From contig CAMKSQ010000009.1 of the NCBI GenBank assembly GCA_946415475.1, positions 1 to 61,284 of the forward strand: a DNA stretch of 61,284 nt. The letters are read 5' to 3'. Position 1 is the first letter of the stretch. Every line of letters begins with the position of its first letter. The stretch is from an uncultured Bacteroidales bacterium (GTDB lineage Bacteria; Bacteroidota; Bacteroidia; Bacteroidales; UBA932). Both the position numbers and the translations under genes were made by a program. Positions 53,634-61,019 of the stretch are shown piece after piece. The notes beneath the pieces are model-generated. The model saw only the letters and a program-made list of their open reading frames with translations. It did no database searches and was not told where the DNA came from.

Positions 53634-55274
53634 CTACTCCACGTCGCGCACCAGGCGCACAGAATGACCGGATCTACGGAGGCCACCGTATGGCGAAAGG
53701 AAGTTATTGCCGAAGGCCACGTGTCCGCCATTGTCCGTCGTATAGTACGTCGACGCCCAATAGCAGCCGTTGGACCCAACCAGCCGGACCGTGACGCCAT
53801 CATTGTCGCCAAAGCGTTCGCCGGCAGCCGGCAGGAATACACAACCCTTGGCAGCAAGAGCAGTCCACTGGGTAGAAGTACACTTGGTGCCCCATGCGCT
53901 GTTGTCGTTGACGGTGCCAGCAGTAGTTACCTCGCTTGCTGCGATAGATAAGCCGTCGGGGAACAGAATCATGCCGTTCACACCGCCGCTGACATCGGTG
54001 CGGATGGTGGCATGAGCGTAGCGGGCACTAGAAGTGCCGAATACGGTGCCGCCAGTGGTACGGGTGTTGAACAGGTAAACCCACTCATCGCGGGTCAGCG
54101 TGCGCCAGCCGGAGTTTTCGGTGTTTCCACCATTGCTAATGGCATTGTACCCCCAGTCGGCTTGTCCCGTCTGATCGTAGAGGTTTTTAGATGAATTTCC
54201 GTAGGCGTAGTATCTGCTGCATGTGGTATTTGTGCTATATGGCTGGTAGCAGGTTGCACCGTGATTGTAGCCGCTGGTAGCCCAGCCGAAGAGACTCACC
54301 ACGTCCTTGTCCCCATAGTCGTCTGTGCAGTATGGAGAAGCATTGGTCTCAACCGTGCTATACTGTTGCTCCATGAAACTCCAGGTGCTTGTACTCTTGG
54401 TGTATTGCAAGTTACCTTTCGAGAAGCGCACCTGGTTGCCACTACCATTGATGGTGAATTTGCCAGAGAGAGCGCCAGTGGGGATGCTGGGGACTTTGTT
54501 CATGGAAACAGTAATATTGGAATAGAGCGTTCCCATAGACATTGTCTGGCCGGTTACTGTCTTGGTGTAGTTGTTGGAGCCGTCTGTGGCTTCAAATTCG
54601 ATGTCTCCGGTGGTGATGGGCTTCATGGCCACCCAAACCGTAGAGTTGGAGGAAAGAGTTACAGAATATTCGTCAGAACCATTGGTTACCGTGAGGCCTG
54701 TGAGGGAGCTGGTGATATTACCGGAGTCACCGTCAATTGCACCATCACGGAATGTGAACTGGGCCACGGTGAGTTGATTCACCAAAGTTTGTCCCTCAGG
54801 AAGGGAAGAACCACTCCAGGAAACAACTTTGGTGCATAAGTCAAAGGATGAAGCAATCTTGGAGAGCGTGCCGTCCTGGCCGGAATAAAGTGCATCGTTA
54901 TTGATGTCACCGTCATTCTTAGCCATATTGGCGGGATAGACATAGGTTACTGACTGTGTCTTATCTGGGTCAGTAAAGGTTACGCGGAACTTGGCGTACT
55001 TTCCACTACGCTGAATGTCACTGGACGTAAGCTTTTCGCTTATGGCAACGGCTGTGCTGCCATTATCTTTTTTGTAAATAACAGCAAGTTGGTCATTAAT
55101 GGCAAAAGTCTTTTCTCCAATGGGTGTGAGTGCCTTTGTCTGGGCCATGCTTACAGAAGCAGTTACGGTAATGGAACCATCCGGATTTTGAATAGTCTCC
55201 ATCTTGTTGCAGCTGAAGAAAAGGGAAAGGGCTGCAATGCTTAGAATAGTAAGATTGTGTCTCATAACATTCAT
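53634..55274 (-). CDS. Fimbrillin-like (Mfa-like) lipoprotein with C-terminal lectin/FGE-like domain
   Basis: The 546-residue lipoprotein (signal ending LFFSC) has an N-terminal region resembling Mfa/fimbrillin-like proteins (ITVTASVSMAQTKALTPIGE, GEYAKFRVTF-like strands). Its C-terminal 260 residues form a compact aromatic-rich domain (LFGWATSGYN, DEWVYLFNTR, GCYWASTYYTTDNGG, ending HSVRLVRDV) similar to fib_succ_major/DUF1566 lectin-like folds. It is most likely a surface adhesin. The Shine-Dalgarno-like AAGGAGATGA before ATG 55274 is unusually strong for this group. It follows the small peptide gene by 12 bases. Confidence 0.75.
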   Translation of the reverse strand: MNVMRHNLTILSIAALSLFFSCNKMETIQNPDGSITVTASVSMAQTKALTPIGEKTFAINDQLAVIYKKDNGSTAVAISEKLTSSDIQRSGKYAKFRVTFTDPDKTQSVTYVYPANMAKNDGDINNDALYSGQDGTLSKIASSFDLCTKVVSWSGSSLPEGQTLVNQLTVAQFTFRDGAIDGDSGNITSSLTGLTVTNGSDEYSVTLSSNSTVWVAMKPITTGDIEFEATDGSNNYTKTVTGQTMSMGTLYSNITVSMNKVPSIPTGALSGKFTINGSGNQVRFSKGNLQYTKSTSTWSFMEQQYSTVETNASPYCTDDYGDKDVVSLFGWATSGYNHGATCYQPYSTNTTCSRYYAYGNSSKNLYDQTGQADWGYNAISNGGNTENSGWRTLTRDEWVYLFNTRTTGGTVFGTSSARYAHATIRTDVSGGVNGMILFPDGLSIAASEVTTAGTVNDNSAWGTKCTSTQWTALAAKGCVFLPAAGERFGDNDGVTVRLVGSNGCYWASTYYTTDNGGHVAFGNNFLSPYGGLRRSGHSVRLVRDVE

Positions 55275-55286
55275 CTCCTTTAATCA

Positions 55287-55469
55287 TTACCAACTCTTAG
55301 AGCCGCTGTCCAGCGTGTAATCCTGGATGCCATCGGTGGTGGGAGTAGCACCGCCTTCTGTTCCCATTATGAGCCACATGGTACTAGTAATCAGAATACC
55401 CGTGTCCATTTTCACCTCCACAACGGTAGCTGCAGGGGATTCATAGAGTTCATTGTGTTTGTTTCCCAT
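55287..55469 (-). CDS. Small peptide gene upstream of the adhesin
   Basis: The 60-residue product (MGNKHNELYESPAATVVEVKMDTGI...) lacks an export signal. It has a form common in Bacteroidales: a short charged N-terminus, an 'ESP..xVVEV' segment, and a variable polar tail with Gly/Asp/Ser. Many such ORFs sit beside cell-surface genes and may encode peptide precursors or small regulators; the role is not known. It shares the promoter at 55520-55513 with the adhesin. Confidence 0.6.
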   Translation of the reverse strand: MGNKHNELYESPAATVVEVKMDTGILITSTMWLIMGTEGGATPTTDGIQDYTLDSGSKSW

Positions 55470-55512
55470 TTTGTCGATTTACGTTTTTGCAATTGTTAAA
55501 TAACAAGAAAAA

Positions 55513-55520
55513 CAAAAATA
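55513..55520 (-). promoter_or_regulatory. -7 promoter box (TATTTTTG) for the peptide/adhesin operon
   Basis: Perfect TAnnTTTG on the minus strand, 43 bases before ATG 55469. The GC-rich hairpin (terminator) lies just upstream. Confidence 0.55.
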
Positions 55521-55528
55521 GAAAAACA

Positions 55529-55556
55529 CCGCCGGCGGGCGTTGGCTCGTCGGCGG
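55529..55556 (-). terminator. GC-rich hairpin after the AraC-hybrid gene
   Basis: Arms CCGCCG (55529-55534) and CGGCGG (55551-55556) are, read on the minus strand, followed by TGTTTTTC. It probably terminates the regulator transcript, close to the promoter of the next operon. Confidence 0.6.
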
Positions 55557-55559
55557 GTA

Positions 55560-55598
55560 GTAGTGACAATCCTTATAAAAGGTAGTGACAATCCTTAT
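55560..55598 (-). repeat. Two 17-base direct repeats 22 bases apart (candidate AraC-type binding sites)
   Basis: Two copies of the plus-strand sequence GTAGTGACAATCCTTAT are at 55560-55576 and 55582-55598. The 22-base period equals about two DNA turns, as for AraC-family half-sites. They lie roughly 50-90 bases upstream of the adhesin-operon start. Confidence 0.65.
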
Positions 55599-57103
55599 TT
55601 TTTGACGTAGTCGGAAGGCGTCATCTGTTTCAGTCCCTTGAACACGCGATAGAACGTTCGGACGCTCTGGAAACCGCAGTCGGCGGCGATGGCTTCCATT
55701 GACCAGTTAGGGTGTTCTTTTAGCAACTGGCAGGCCAGGTTGATTCGCTTGCGGTTCAGGTAGTCGTTGAGGTTCTGGCAACCGGATTGCTCACGGATGA
55801 TGCGTGAAAAGGTGTTACTGTCCACAGCCATAACGCCGACCAGCACATCGCGCGTCACATCGGCCTTGGCATAGAGGCGACCCTGGTTAACGGCGGTGTC
55901 GAAGGCAAGGAAACGGTTGCGGTCGGAAGATATGGACTGGCTGGAGGTGAGTGGTTGTGTCGGGGTCATGTCTCGGACGATGGCCGCCATGGTCTTGTCT
56001 TTCCTCTTTCGCACGACGCTTATTCTATATAGAAGAGCTGCGGCTGCGATAATTCCCAGCATAGCGGCAAGCGCAGCAATCCACAGACGTTGCGCGGCGA
56101 TTTGTTCCTGCTGCTCGCGGTCGTGGTGCTCGGCTGCCAATTCCTGTGCGTTCTCGATGGCCTGCCTCGTGTGCATCGTGTCGCTGATCTCGTAGGCCTC
56201 CTTCAGCAGACAGTATGCCTCGGCATCGCGGCCTATCGCGGCCTGTGCCTCGGCCATCGACAGTTTCGATGTACGCATAGCATTGGTGTATTCGCCCTTC
56301 TTCTCGCGCACCCAGTCTACATAGCGCTGCTGAATGTTAAGCACTTCCTCATAACGGCCACGCTTCATTAGGTAGTGGCAGATATCGCGCTCCACGGTGA
56401 TGCTCACGGGCAGGTGTTGCTGCCACACGGCGTATGTGCTGTCTGCTTGAACCGTATTGTCGGTCTCACAGTAGAGATATGCCCGCCAGGCCAGAGCTCT
56501 CACCAGCATATTCTCTGCACGCTCCGGCTGAGACGTCCCCATGATGCATGACTCCACCGCCTTAGTATGTTCGAGAGCCTCGCGGAGCTCGTTGTCCTCG
56601 GCCTTGCGCGTCATTAGGCAGTTGTGGTAATAGGCCAGCAGGAACAGCGCATCGTCTACGTCCGCCGTGTCCGTCACCGCACTGCGCTGTTTTTCCATCA
56701 GGCCCACAGCCTGCTGCATATAGTCGTAGCCCTTGGCCTTATCCCCAGCATCATAGACCTGAAGGCCCAGCGTCATCAGCGCCTCGGCCTCCATCTTGCT
56801 ATTTCCGGCTGCATGTGCCTCCTGCATCTGTACGTCCAACAATCGCCGCACCTCGTCCTGCCGTCCCAGTCCCTGGTAGCAGTCGATGATATCCTGTCGC
56901 AGCGTCAGCCGATTGTCATCTGTTGCAACTGCTAGCGCCCTTTCATACACCTCGACAGCCTCCTCATACCGCTGCTCTCCATACAGTTGATTCGCCTCTT
57001 TGCGCAAGCTTTCCCAGTCTGCACTATCCCGGCCCGTGCAGGCCCCCAAAGCCAACCCGGCGCAGAATAAAAAAAGGAGTAGGGAGTGTCGCATGTTATT
57101 CAT
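55595..57103 (-). CDS. TPR-sensor/transmembrane/AraC hybrid regulator
   Basis: The 502-residue protein combines a lipoprotein-like export signal (GLALGAC), about six TPR-type helices in the periplasm (QLYGEQRYEEAVEVYERALAV, shown within limits), one membrane helix near 375-395 (LWIAALAAMLGIIAAAALL), and a C-terminal AraC domain with two HTHs (NWSMEAIAADCGFQSVRTF, ending MTPSDYVKK). This architecture senses outside and binds DNA inside without phosphotransfer. It is the first gene before the peptide/adhesin operon, with direct repeats in between. ATG 57103 is placed by box TATATTTG at 57121-57114. Confidence 0.85.
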   Translation of the reverse strand: MNNMRHSLLLFLFCAGLALGACTGRDSADWESLRKEANQLYGEQRYEEAVEVYERALAVATDDNRLTLRQDIIDCYQGLGRQDEVRRLLDVQMQEAHAAGNSKMEAEALMTLGLQVYDAGDKAKGYDYMQQAVGLMEKQRSAVTDTADVDDALFLLAYYHNCLMTRKAEDNELREALEHTKAVESCIMGTSQPERAENMLVRALAWRAYLYCETDNTVQADSTYAVWQQHLPVSITVERDICHYLMKRGRYEEVLNIQQRYVDWVREKKGEYTNAMRTSKLSMAEAQAAIGRDAEAYCLLKEAYEISDTMHTRQAIENAQELAAEHHDREQQEQIAAQRLWIAALAAMLGIIAAAALLYRISVVRKRKDKTMAAIVRDMTPTQPLTSSQSISSDRNRFLAFDTAVNQGRLYAKADVTRDVLVGVMAVDSNTFSRIIREQSGCQNLNDYLNRKRINLACQLLKEHPNWSMEAIAADCGFQSVRTFYRVFKGLKQMTPSDYVKK

Positions 57104-57113
57104 TGTTAGGATA

Positions 57114-57121
57114 CAAATATA
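57114..57121 (-). promoter_or_regulatory. -7 promoter box (TATATTTG) for the AraC-hybrid regulator
   Basis: Perfect match, 10 bases before ATG 57103. Confidence 0.6.
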
Positions 57122-57201
57122 CTTCTTTTTGGACGAAATCAGTATAGTAGTGTTATTTAGTAGTTTTATGAGGAGCACTACAACTGAGTAAAAAAAGGAT
57201 T

Positions 57202-57223
57202 TGTTCCACTAATGTTCCACTAA
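57202..57223 (+). repeat. Tandem 11-base repeat (TGTTCCACTAA x2)
   Basis: Perfect copies at 57202-57212 and 57213-57223. Similar GTGGAACA-type repeats occur beside recombinase attachment sites in Bacteroidales, so these may be old integrase arm sites. Confidence 0.5.
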
Positions 57224-57232
57224 AAAATACTA

Positions 57233-57277
57233 AAAACCCTCGCGAGGCGCTGATTTACAGTCACTTGCGAGGGTTTT
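57233..57277. terminator. Bidirectional terminator-like hairpin
   Basis: The 11-bp stem AAAACCCTCGC (57233-57243) with GCGAGGGTTTT (57267-57277) has a 23-base loop and A/T runs both sides. Could also be an attachment-site feature. Confidence 0.55.
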
Positions 57278-57457
57278 CTGTTGCCCCAAGTGACATAATA
57301 TCGAACCTTTTTCTTGAAGACTTGGAAAGGATCTGGGAGCTCAAAAAATGGATTCCAGACCCGTGTAACCCGCATTTTCACTATCTAAAAGCGTTTCCCG
57401 AAAAGAAAAGAGATCCTTAGATTAAAGGCGATAATTCCACTTAGGGGACAACTGAGT

Positions 57458-57488
57458 TTTGTGATTAAGAGAATAATTGCTAACTTTG
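57458..57488 (+). promoter_or_regulatory. Consensus promoter (TTTG-N19-TAACTTTG) for the small RNA
   Basis: TTTG at 57458-57461, a 19-base spacer, and TAACTTTG at 57481-57488: the best full-consensus promoter in the window. No protein gene follows it on this strand. Confidence 0.75.
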
Positions 57489-57493
57489 TGGCG

Positions 57494-57626
57494 AGAAAAC
57501 AAAACGTGGCAAGGATGAGGTATTTCGCTAAGTGCAAAGTCCCCGCCTCGAGCCTCACCGAAAGGTAAACATCCCCCACGTATTCTTGGGGCGCATTTTA
57601 AAGGATGGCTTTTGTGCCATCCTTTT
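57494..57626 (+). ncRNA. Candidate structured small RNA
   Basis: The region between a consensus promoter and a terminator (57601-57626) contains no real gene apart from a 17-codon frame (57515-57568). It shows pairing potential: outer GGATG (57513-57517) with CATCC (57570-57574), a hairpin ACC-GAAA-GGT (57557-57566), and CCCCA...TGGGG (about 57573-57590). No known RNA family was recognised. Length would be about 130 nt. The opposite-strand XRE-fusion gene ends at 57628, at the end of this transcript. Confidence 0.6.
57601..57626. terminator. Rho-independent terminator (sRNA and XRE-fusion gene)
   Basis: The 9-bp stem AAGGATGGC / GCCATCCTT (57601-57609 with 57616-57624) is followed by T run on the plus strand and, upstream, a run of A/T usable from the minus strand. 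Confidence 0.8.
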
Positions 57627-57627
57627 A

Positions 57628-58290
57628 TTATGCTTCCAGAGCGGTAATACAGTATTGAACTTTCTCGTGTGTCCTTCGTTTGACTCCAACAGTCATCTTA
57701 ACTGTTCCTATGCCGGGACATTGGTAATGCATTATCAGCATCTTGTCAAACTCCTTTTGGTTCTGGTTTTGCTTCGCCGGAACGGTCGTTATTTTCTTCG
57801 CTCCAGTCAAGATTGCATCCAATTGAAGAACGGCAAGAGTTGAAAGATATGTTCTAGACGCGTGAGTACAAGTTTCTGTTATTGACACGAAACGGATATT
57901 TATATACTCCTTAAGAGAAAGATTGAACCGTCTTTGGAGAGGATTCTTTTCCTTCCAATCGCGGTAGAATTTGGAGATAATCTGTCTTCTTTTAATGATA
58001 TCCTCTGAGCTGTCACCAATTGGTATATCACTCTCGGAAACAATTCCCTCCTCTTCAAATGGCACAATAGGTATTTCACTCAAATCCGGCTCTTCAATGT
58101 AACCGATGAGCATTTCAAACGGTACACCCATCACACCAGCCGCCTTATAGATCGTTTCAAGGTTCTTGGACTTAAACAGTGCCTTCACATTCTGTTTCCG
58201 TATACCCATCCTCCTGGCAAATTCTGTCTTGGTCATCCCAATCCTTTCAAGCAACGCCTCTCCTTTTGCTTCGAAGTATATCTGATTCAT
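57628..58290 (-). CDS. XRE-type HTH protein with conserved C-terminal domain of unknown function
   Basis: This 220-residue protein has an N-terminal XRE helix-turn-helix (LERIGMTKTEFARRMGIRKQNV). A C-terminal domain of about 115 residues begins near LKEYINIRFVSITET and ends VGVKRRTHEKVQYCITA; I recall similar domains in Bacteroides mobile-element regulators but no function. It has its own promoter box TACCTTTG (58312-58305), so it is only loosely tied to the upstream CoiA-like genes. AT-rich region. Confidence 0.65.
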   Translation of the reverse strand: MNQIYFEAKGEALLERIGMTKTEFARRMGIRKQNVKALFKSKNLETIYKAAGVMGVPFEMLIGYIEEPDLSEIPIVPFEEEGIVSESDIPIGDSSEDIIKRRQIISKFYRDWKEKNPLQRRFNLSLKEYINIRFVSITETCTHASRTYLSTLAVLQLDAILTGAKKITTVPAKQNQNQKEFDKMLIMHYQCPGIGTVKMTVGVKRRTHEKVQYCITALEA

Positions 58291-58304
58291 AGTAACTCTT
58301 TTTG

Positions 58305-58312
58305 CAAAGGTA
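58305..58312 (-). promoter_or_regulatory. -7 promoter box (TACCTTTG) for the XRE-fusion gene
   Basis: Perfect TAnnTTTG on the minus strand, 14 bases before ATG 58290. Confidence 0.55.
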
Positions 58313-58367
58313 ATTAAATATTATTACGCCCACAAGAGAAAAATCCAGAATAGAGTGCTTTTAACAA

Positions 58368-59156
58368 TCACTTATTATTGAGAATTGGAGGGAGTAAATG
58401 TGCAGGAAGATTCTGAAGCCTCTTCATATATGCCTTTCGTATAGGTTCCAAACAGTGATCTCGAACATATTCCTTTCCTTCTATTTTTATTGCATTTGCT
58501 TGTCCTTTACTAAGTAAACTCTTGCTAATGATAGTTCTATATATGACGATATACACTTTATTACTATTGTCTTCGGTCATGGATATATCTCCACCTTCAT
58601 AGTACTGATCTGTGAGGCAAATACCATCTGGAACATCCATTCCATACTGGAAAGAACCATATTGCTCATATCCTCGTTTAATCTCATCGTTTAACTGTAT
58701 TGGGATAGTTCTCTTATTACGAGTAAAGAATCGACAAACAAGTTCATCGGGATTAATGCTATCATTTGGCCATAGTCTTTCTCTATAACGGCTGAAGAAA
58801 TGTCCTCTGAAATATCCAATGGATTTAATGAAACAATATCCTTTTGTGAGATCTTCGCTAAAGCACCATTCATCCCATTTTATTACAACTCTGCCATCAG
58901 TATCATCTGCCAAGCCGATAAAGTCAATTTCAGGATTGTCAATTTTTTTAGCAGTACTTGCATAAAAAGATATCAAGTATTTGTTTCTGGATTTCTGATG
59001 GGTATACCCATAGCTTTGCCAGGCCGGGAAGCGGCGGACCTTGCGGAATTCCTTCACAACCTTAGTCATGAGAGTATTCGCCCGTATCTTCAGCTTTGGA
59101 AGGTCTGCAACCAATTCGTTGTAGACCTCCAGATTTGTCATTGACGGGACTATCAT
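58368..59156 (-). CDS. Unknown protein, partner of the CoiA-like gene
   Basis: The 262-residue protein lacks signal peptide and membrane helices, and I recognise no family. Features are a basic N-terminal segment (LMTKVVKEFRKVRRFPAWQ), a stretch with IDFIGLADDTDGRVVIKWDEW, and HFFSRYRERLWPNDS. The DNA is much more AT-rich than the left part of the window. The ATG 59156 overlaps the CoiA-like stop by four bases, so these two are made as a unit. Functional link with the nuclease-like protein is inferred from this coupling. Confidence 0.6.
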   Translation of the reverse strand: MIVPSMTNLEVYNELVADLPKLKIRANTLMTKVVKEFRKVRRFPAWQSYGYTHQKSRNKYLISFYASTAKKIDNPEIDFIGLADDTDGRVVIKWDEWCFSEDLTKGYCFIKSIGYFRGHFFSRYRERLWPNDSINPDELVCRFFTRNKRTIPIQLNDEIKRGYEQYGSFQYGMDVPDGICLTDQYYEGGDISMTEDNSNKVYIVIYRTIISKSLLSKGQANAIKIEGKEYVRDHCLEPIRKAYMKRLQNLPAHLLPPILNNK

Positions 59157-60271
59157 GGCTTTTCAGTATTTGATGAGGATGCTACCACAATGGGCGGCAT
59201 TGAATTACTGATTTCCTCCAGAAGAACCTTATCCTCCCGGTAATACTCGCAATTCTTGGCATACTGAGGCTCAGGTTCTTCAGGGGTGCCATAGTTCTTA
59301 TAAAGGCAACAGAATATAGGAGACATCCCCAATGGACGGTCAAAACCGCTTCGATGGTATTTGCAGAACTGACAAGTCTTCACATTGATGCCGTTCTGCC
59401 TTGCAGCGGCATAACCGAACTCATATGGAGATGGTGAGCCAAGGTAAAAGCTGTCTATACTAGCTTCAAATATGGCTTTATCGTTGTCTTTTGTCCAGAC
59501 TTTCCGGCAAGATCTGAACTCGTCCATGTTAGTCACGAAGGCCTTGCCACTGCGGAACAGATAAAAGCGCTGGATACTACGTAACTCCAGCTGTTCCGGA
59601 ACGGATGATTTCTTCTTGAAGCCATGAAACTTTGCAAAACCAATAGTTTCAACATCACGGACCTGGCCGTATTTTGCTTCTGGATTCTCTACTATGGGAG
59701 CCGATAACAAAGAATCAATGTCTTCCTCTGTCCTCAACCTTATTTCAATGATTCGGAGACCAGAATCACGCTTTTGGGGCGTACTTTTATGCGATACCTG
59801 GATTTCAATGAGCACCGGCTCACGGTCAGGTTTAGATGAACTTGTTAGGAGAAGATCTGCGATATAATCTCCGATATGCTGCTCTTCCTGACAGGTATCG
59901 TAAAAAGCCTTAAGATCAAATGTCTCTAGCTTGTAAGTGTGGCATTCTTCTTCCTTTGCGAAAGGGCAAGCACCCATATCAGAGCATTTCACGTCCCGAT
60001 AATAACCGACCATGAATGAGGATTCTTTCTCGAACTGCTCCTTGATACGTCGTTTAGCAAGCTGATGAAGATAGGTTTCCGTGCCGCAGTGGTCTTCATC
60101 TCCGCGATGGGCAAAGTGCCAGGTACGGACTTCTCCCAAACGCGCAATCATACCTGCGCCACATCCAAGGCAGTGATATGTATGGCCTTCATTACGCTCA
60201 AGATACGCCTGTTTGATGGAGACCAGGCGGTCATTCTCATCAAGGGCATAGTGGTATTTTACTGTAGCCAT
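59153..60271 (-). CDS. CoiA-like protein: zinc-finger plus PD-(D/E)XK nuclease-like domain
   Basis: The 372-residue protein has an N-terminal zinc-binding module with Cys34, Cys37, His52, His55 (YHCLGCGAG, TWHFAH). The middle has the nuclease core: IGDYIADLLL with Asp139 and PVLIEIQVS with Glu156-x-Gln158, the ExQ variant seen in CoiA. Further cysteines (TCQFCKYH, IFCCLY, NCEYY) suggest a second zinc site at the C-terminal side. CoiA is known from competence; Bacteroidota homologues often lie in accessory regions. Here no other competence gene is adjacent. Coupled to the unknown gene downstream. Confidence 0.75.
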   Translation of the reverse strand: MATVKYHYALDENDRLVSIKQAYLERNEGHTYHCLGCGAGMIARLGEVRTWHFAHRGDEDHCGTETYLHQLAKRRIKEQFEKESSFMVGYYRDVKCSDMGACPFAKEEECHTYKLETFDLKAFYDTCQEEQHIGDYIADLLLTSSSKPDREPVLIEIQVSHKSTPQKRDSGLRIIEIRLRTEEDIDSLLSAPIVENPEAKYGQVRDVETIGFAKFHGFKKKSSVPEQLELRSIQRFYLFRSGKAFVTNMDEFRSCRKVWTKDNDKAIFEASIDSFYLGSPSPYEFGYAAARQNGINVKTCQFCKYHRSGFDRPLGMSPIFCCLYKNYGTPEEPEPQYAKNCEYYREDKVLLEEISNSMPPIVVASSSNTEKP

Positions 60272-60280
60272 AGCACCCTC

Positions 60281-60775
60281 CTACTGCTCGTTTGGGATCA
60301 AGTCCAAGTGGGCATTGAGAACAATGGCGATGCGTGACAGAATGTCGATACCGGTCGAGTACTTCCCCTGCTCGATGCGGGAAAGGTTGGCTGCATCAAT
60401 GCCGGTGAGAATGGCCAGGTCACGGGCCTCCATCTTCTTGGCTTCCCGGAGTTCCTTGATGCGTTTGCCGATGCGCTCACGCTCTCCCTGGCGGTTGCCG
60501 TGGCCGACACCCATTGAGGGCACTGCGTTGCGCATGAATTCCCAGCTAATCCGGTTGATCATCTTCTCCTTATCGTCTGAGAAGTTCCGGTCGAAGATGA
60601 ATTCAATCAAGTGAAGGACGTAGTTATTGTACTCGTCGCTGTCGTACTTGGCCAGATCTGACCACATCGTAAAGATCTCCCCATCGGGGGTTTGAACCTC
60701 AACTTCATGTTCGTTGAGGATTTGGGCACGCGACTTGGTCGGAGTGTCCATGAACTTTTTTAAGTTCTTGTCCAT
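60281..60775 (-). CDS. XRE-family regulator with N-terminal extension
   Basis: The C-terminal 65 residues form an XRE HTH (MEARDLAILTGIDAANLSRIEQGKYS). The N-terminal 95 residues are an unrecognised helical domain (EYNNYVLHLIEFIFDRNF). Situated nine bases upstream of the CoiA-like gene, it is the first gene of the operon. A palindrome at 60854-60873 covers the expected -33 region of its promoter, suggesting autorepression. Confidence 0.8.
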   Translation of the reverse strand: MDKNLKKFMDTPTKSRAQILNEHEVEVQTPDGEIFTMWSDLAKYDSDEYNNYVLHLIEFIFDRNFSDDKEKMINRISWEFMRNAVPSMGVGHGNRQGERERIGKRIKELREAKKMEARDLAILTGIDAANLSRIEQGKYSTGIDILSRIAIVLNAHLDLIPNEQ

Positions 60776-60831
60776 ATGTAAGTTGCCGAATTTATAGGTG
60801 TTGTCGCCACCTCTAAGTGTTAAACTTGCTG

Positions 60832-60873
60832 CGAATATAGTAATAATCCTTCAAATTGGCAAATATGCCAATT
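60832..60873 (-). promoter_or_regulatory. Promoter and operator palindrome of the CoiA-like operon
   Basis: The -7-like box TATATTCG (60839-60832) has one mismatch. Upstream, the inverted repeat AATTGGCA-AATA-TGCCAATT (60854-60873) covers the -33 region and is a good candidate operator for the XRE protein. Confidence 0.55.
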
Positions 60874-61019
60874 GTTGCTCAGCAAATAACGAAAACACTT
60901 TTATTGACTGGTGAACAATATCGAACCTCCTGGTTCAATCATTTACTTGATATTATCTTCCACGAAGCCAAGCGTTTACAAGGACAAATAAAAACACCTC
61001 AACGTGCGGTGGGTTTTGA
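60874..61019. other. Non-coding stretch, nothing assigned
   Basis: This section between the operator and the hairpin array has a short weak inverted repeat (CCTCAA at about 60997 with TTGAGG before 61020) and no convincing gene. Short open frames across it are not supported. Confidence 0.6.

Larger units (their letters stand above)
57172..57420 (+). other. Open frame without start codon, possible gene remnant
   Basis: An 82-codon open frame runs from after TGA 57169-57171 to TAG 57418 with no clear start. Its C-terminal part reads like protein (EDLERIWELKKWIPDP, HFHYLKAFPEKKRDP), while its early part overlaps the tandem repeat and hairpin. It may be a fragment of an element gene. No recognised family. 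Confidence 0.3.

Noticed and set aside
57515..57568. A 17-codon peptide gene inside the small-RNA region
   Set aside because: Too short to support by eye; kept only as part of the RNA description.
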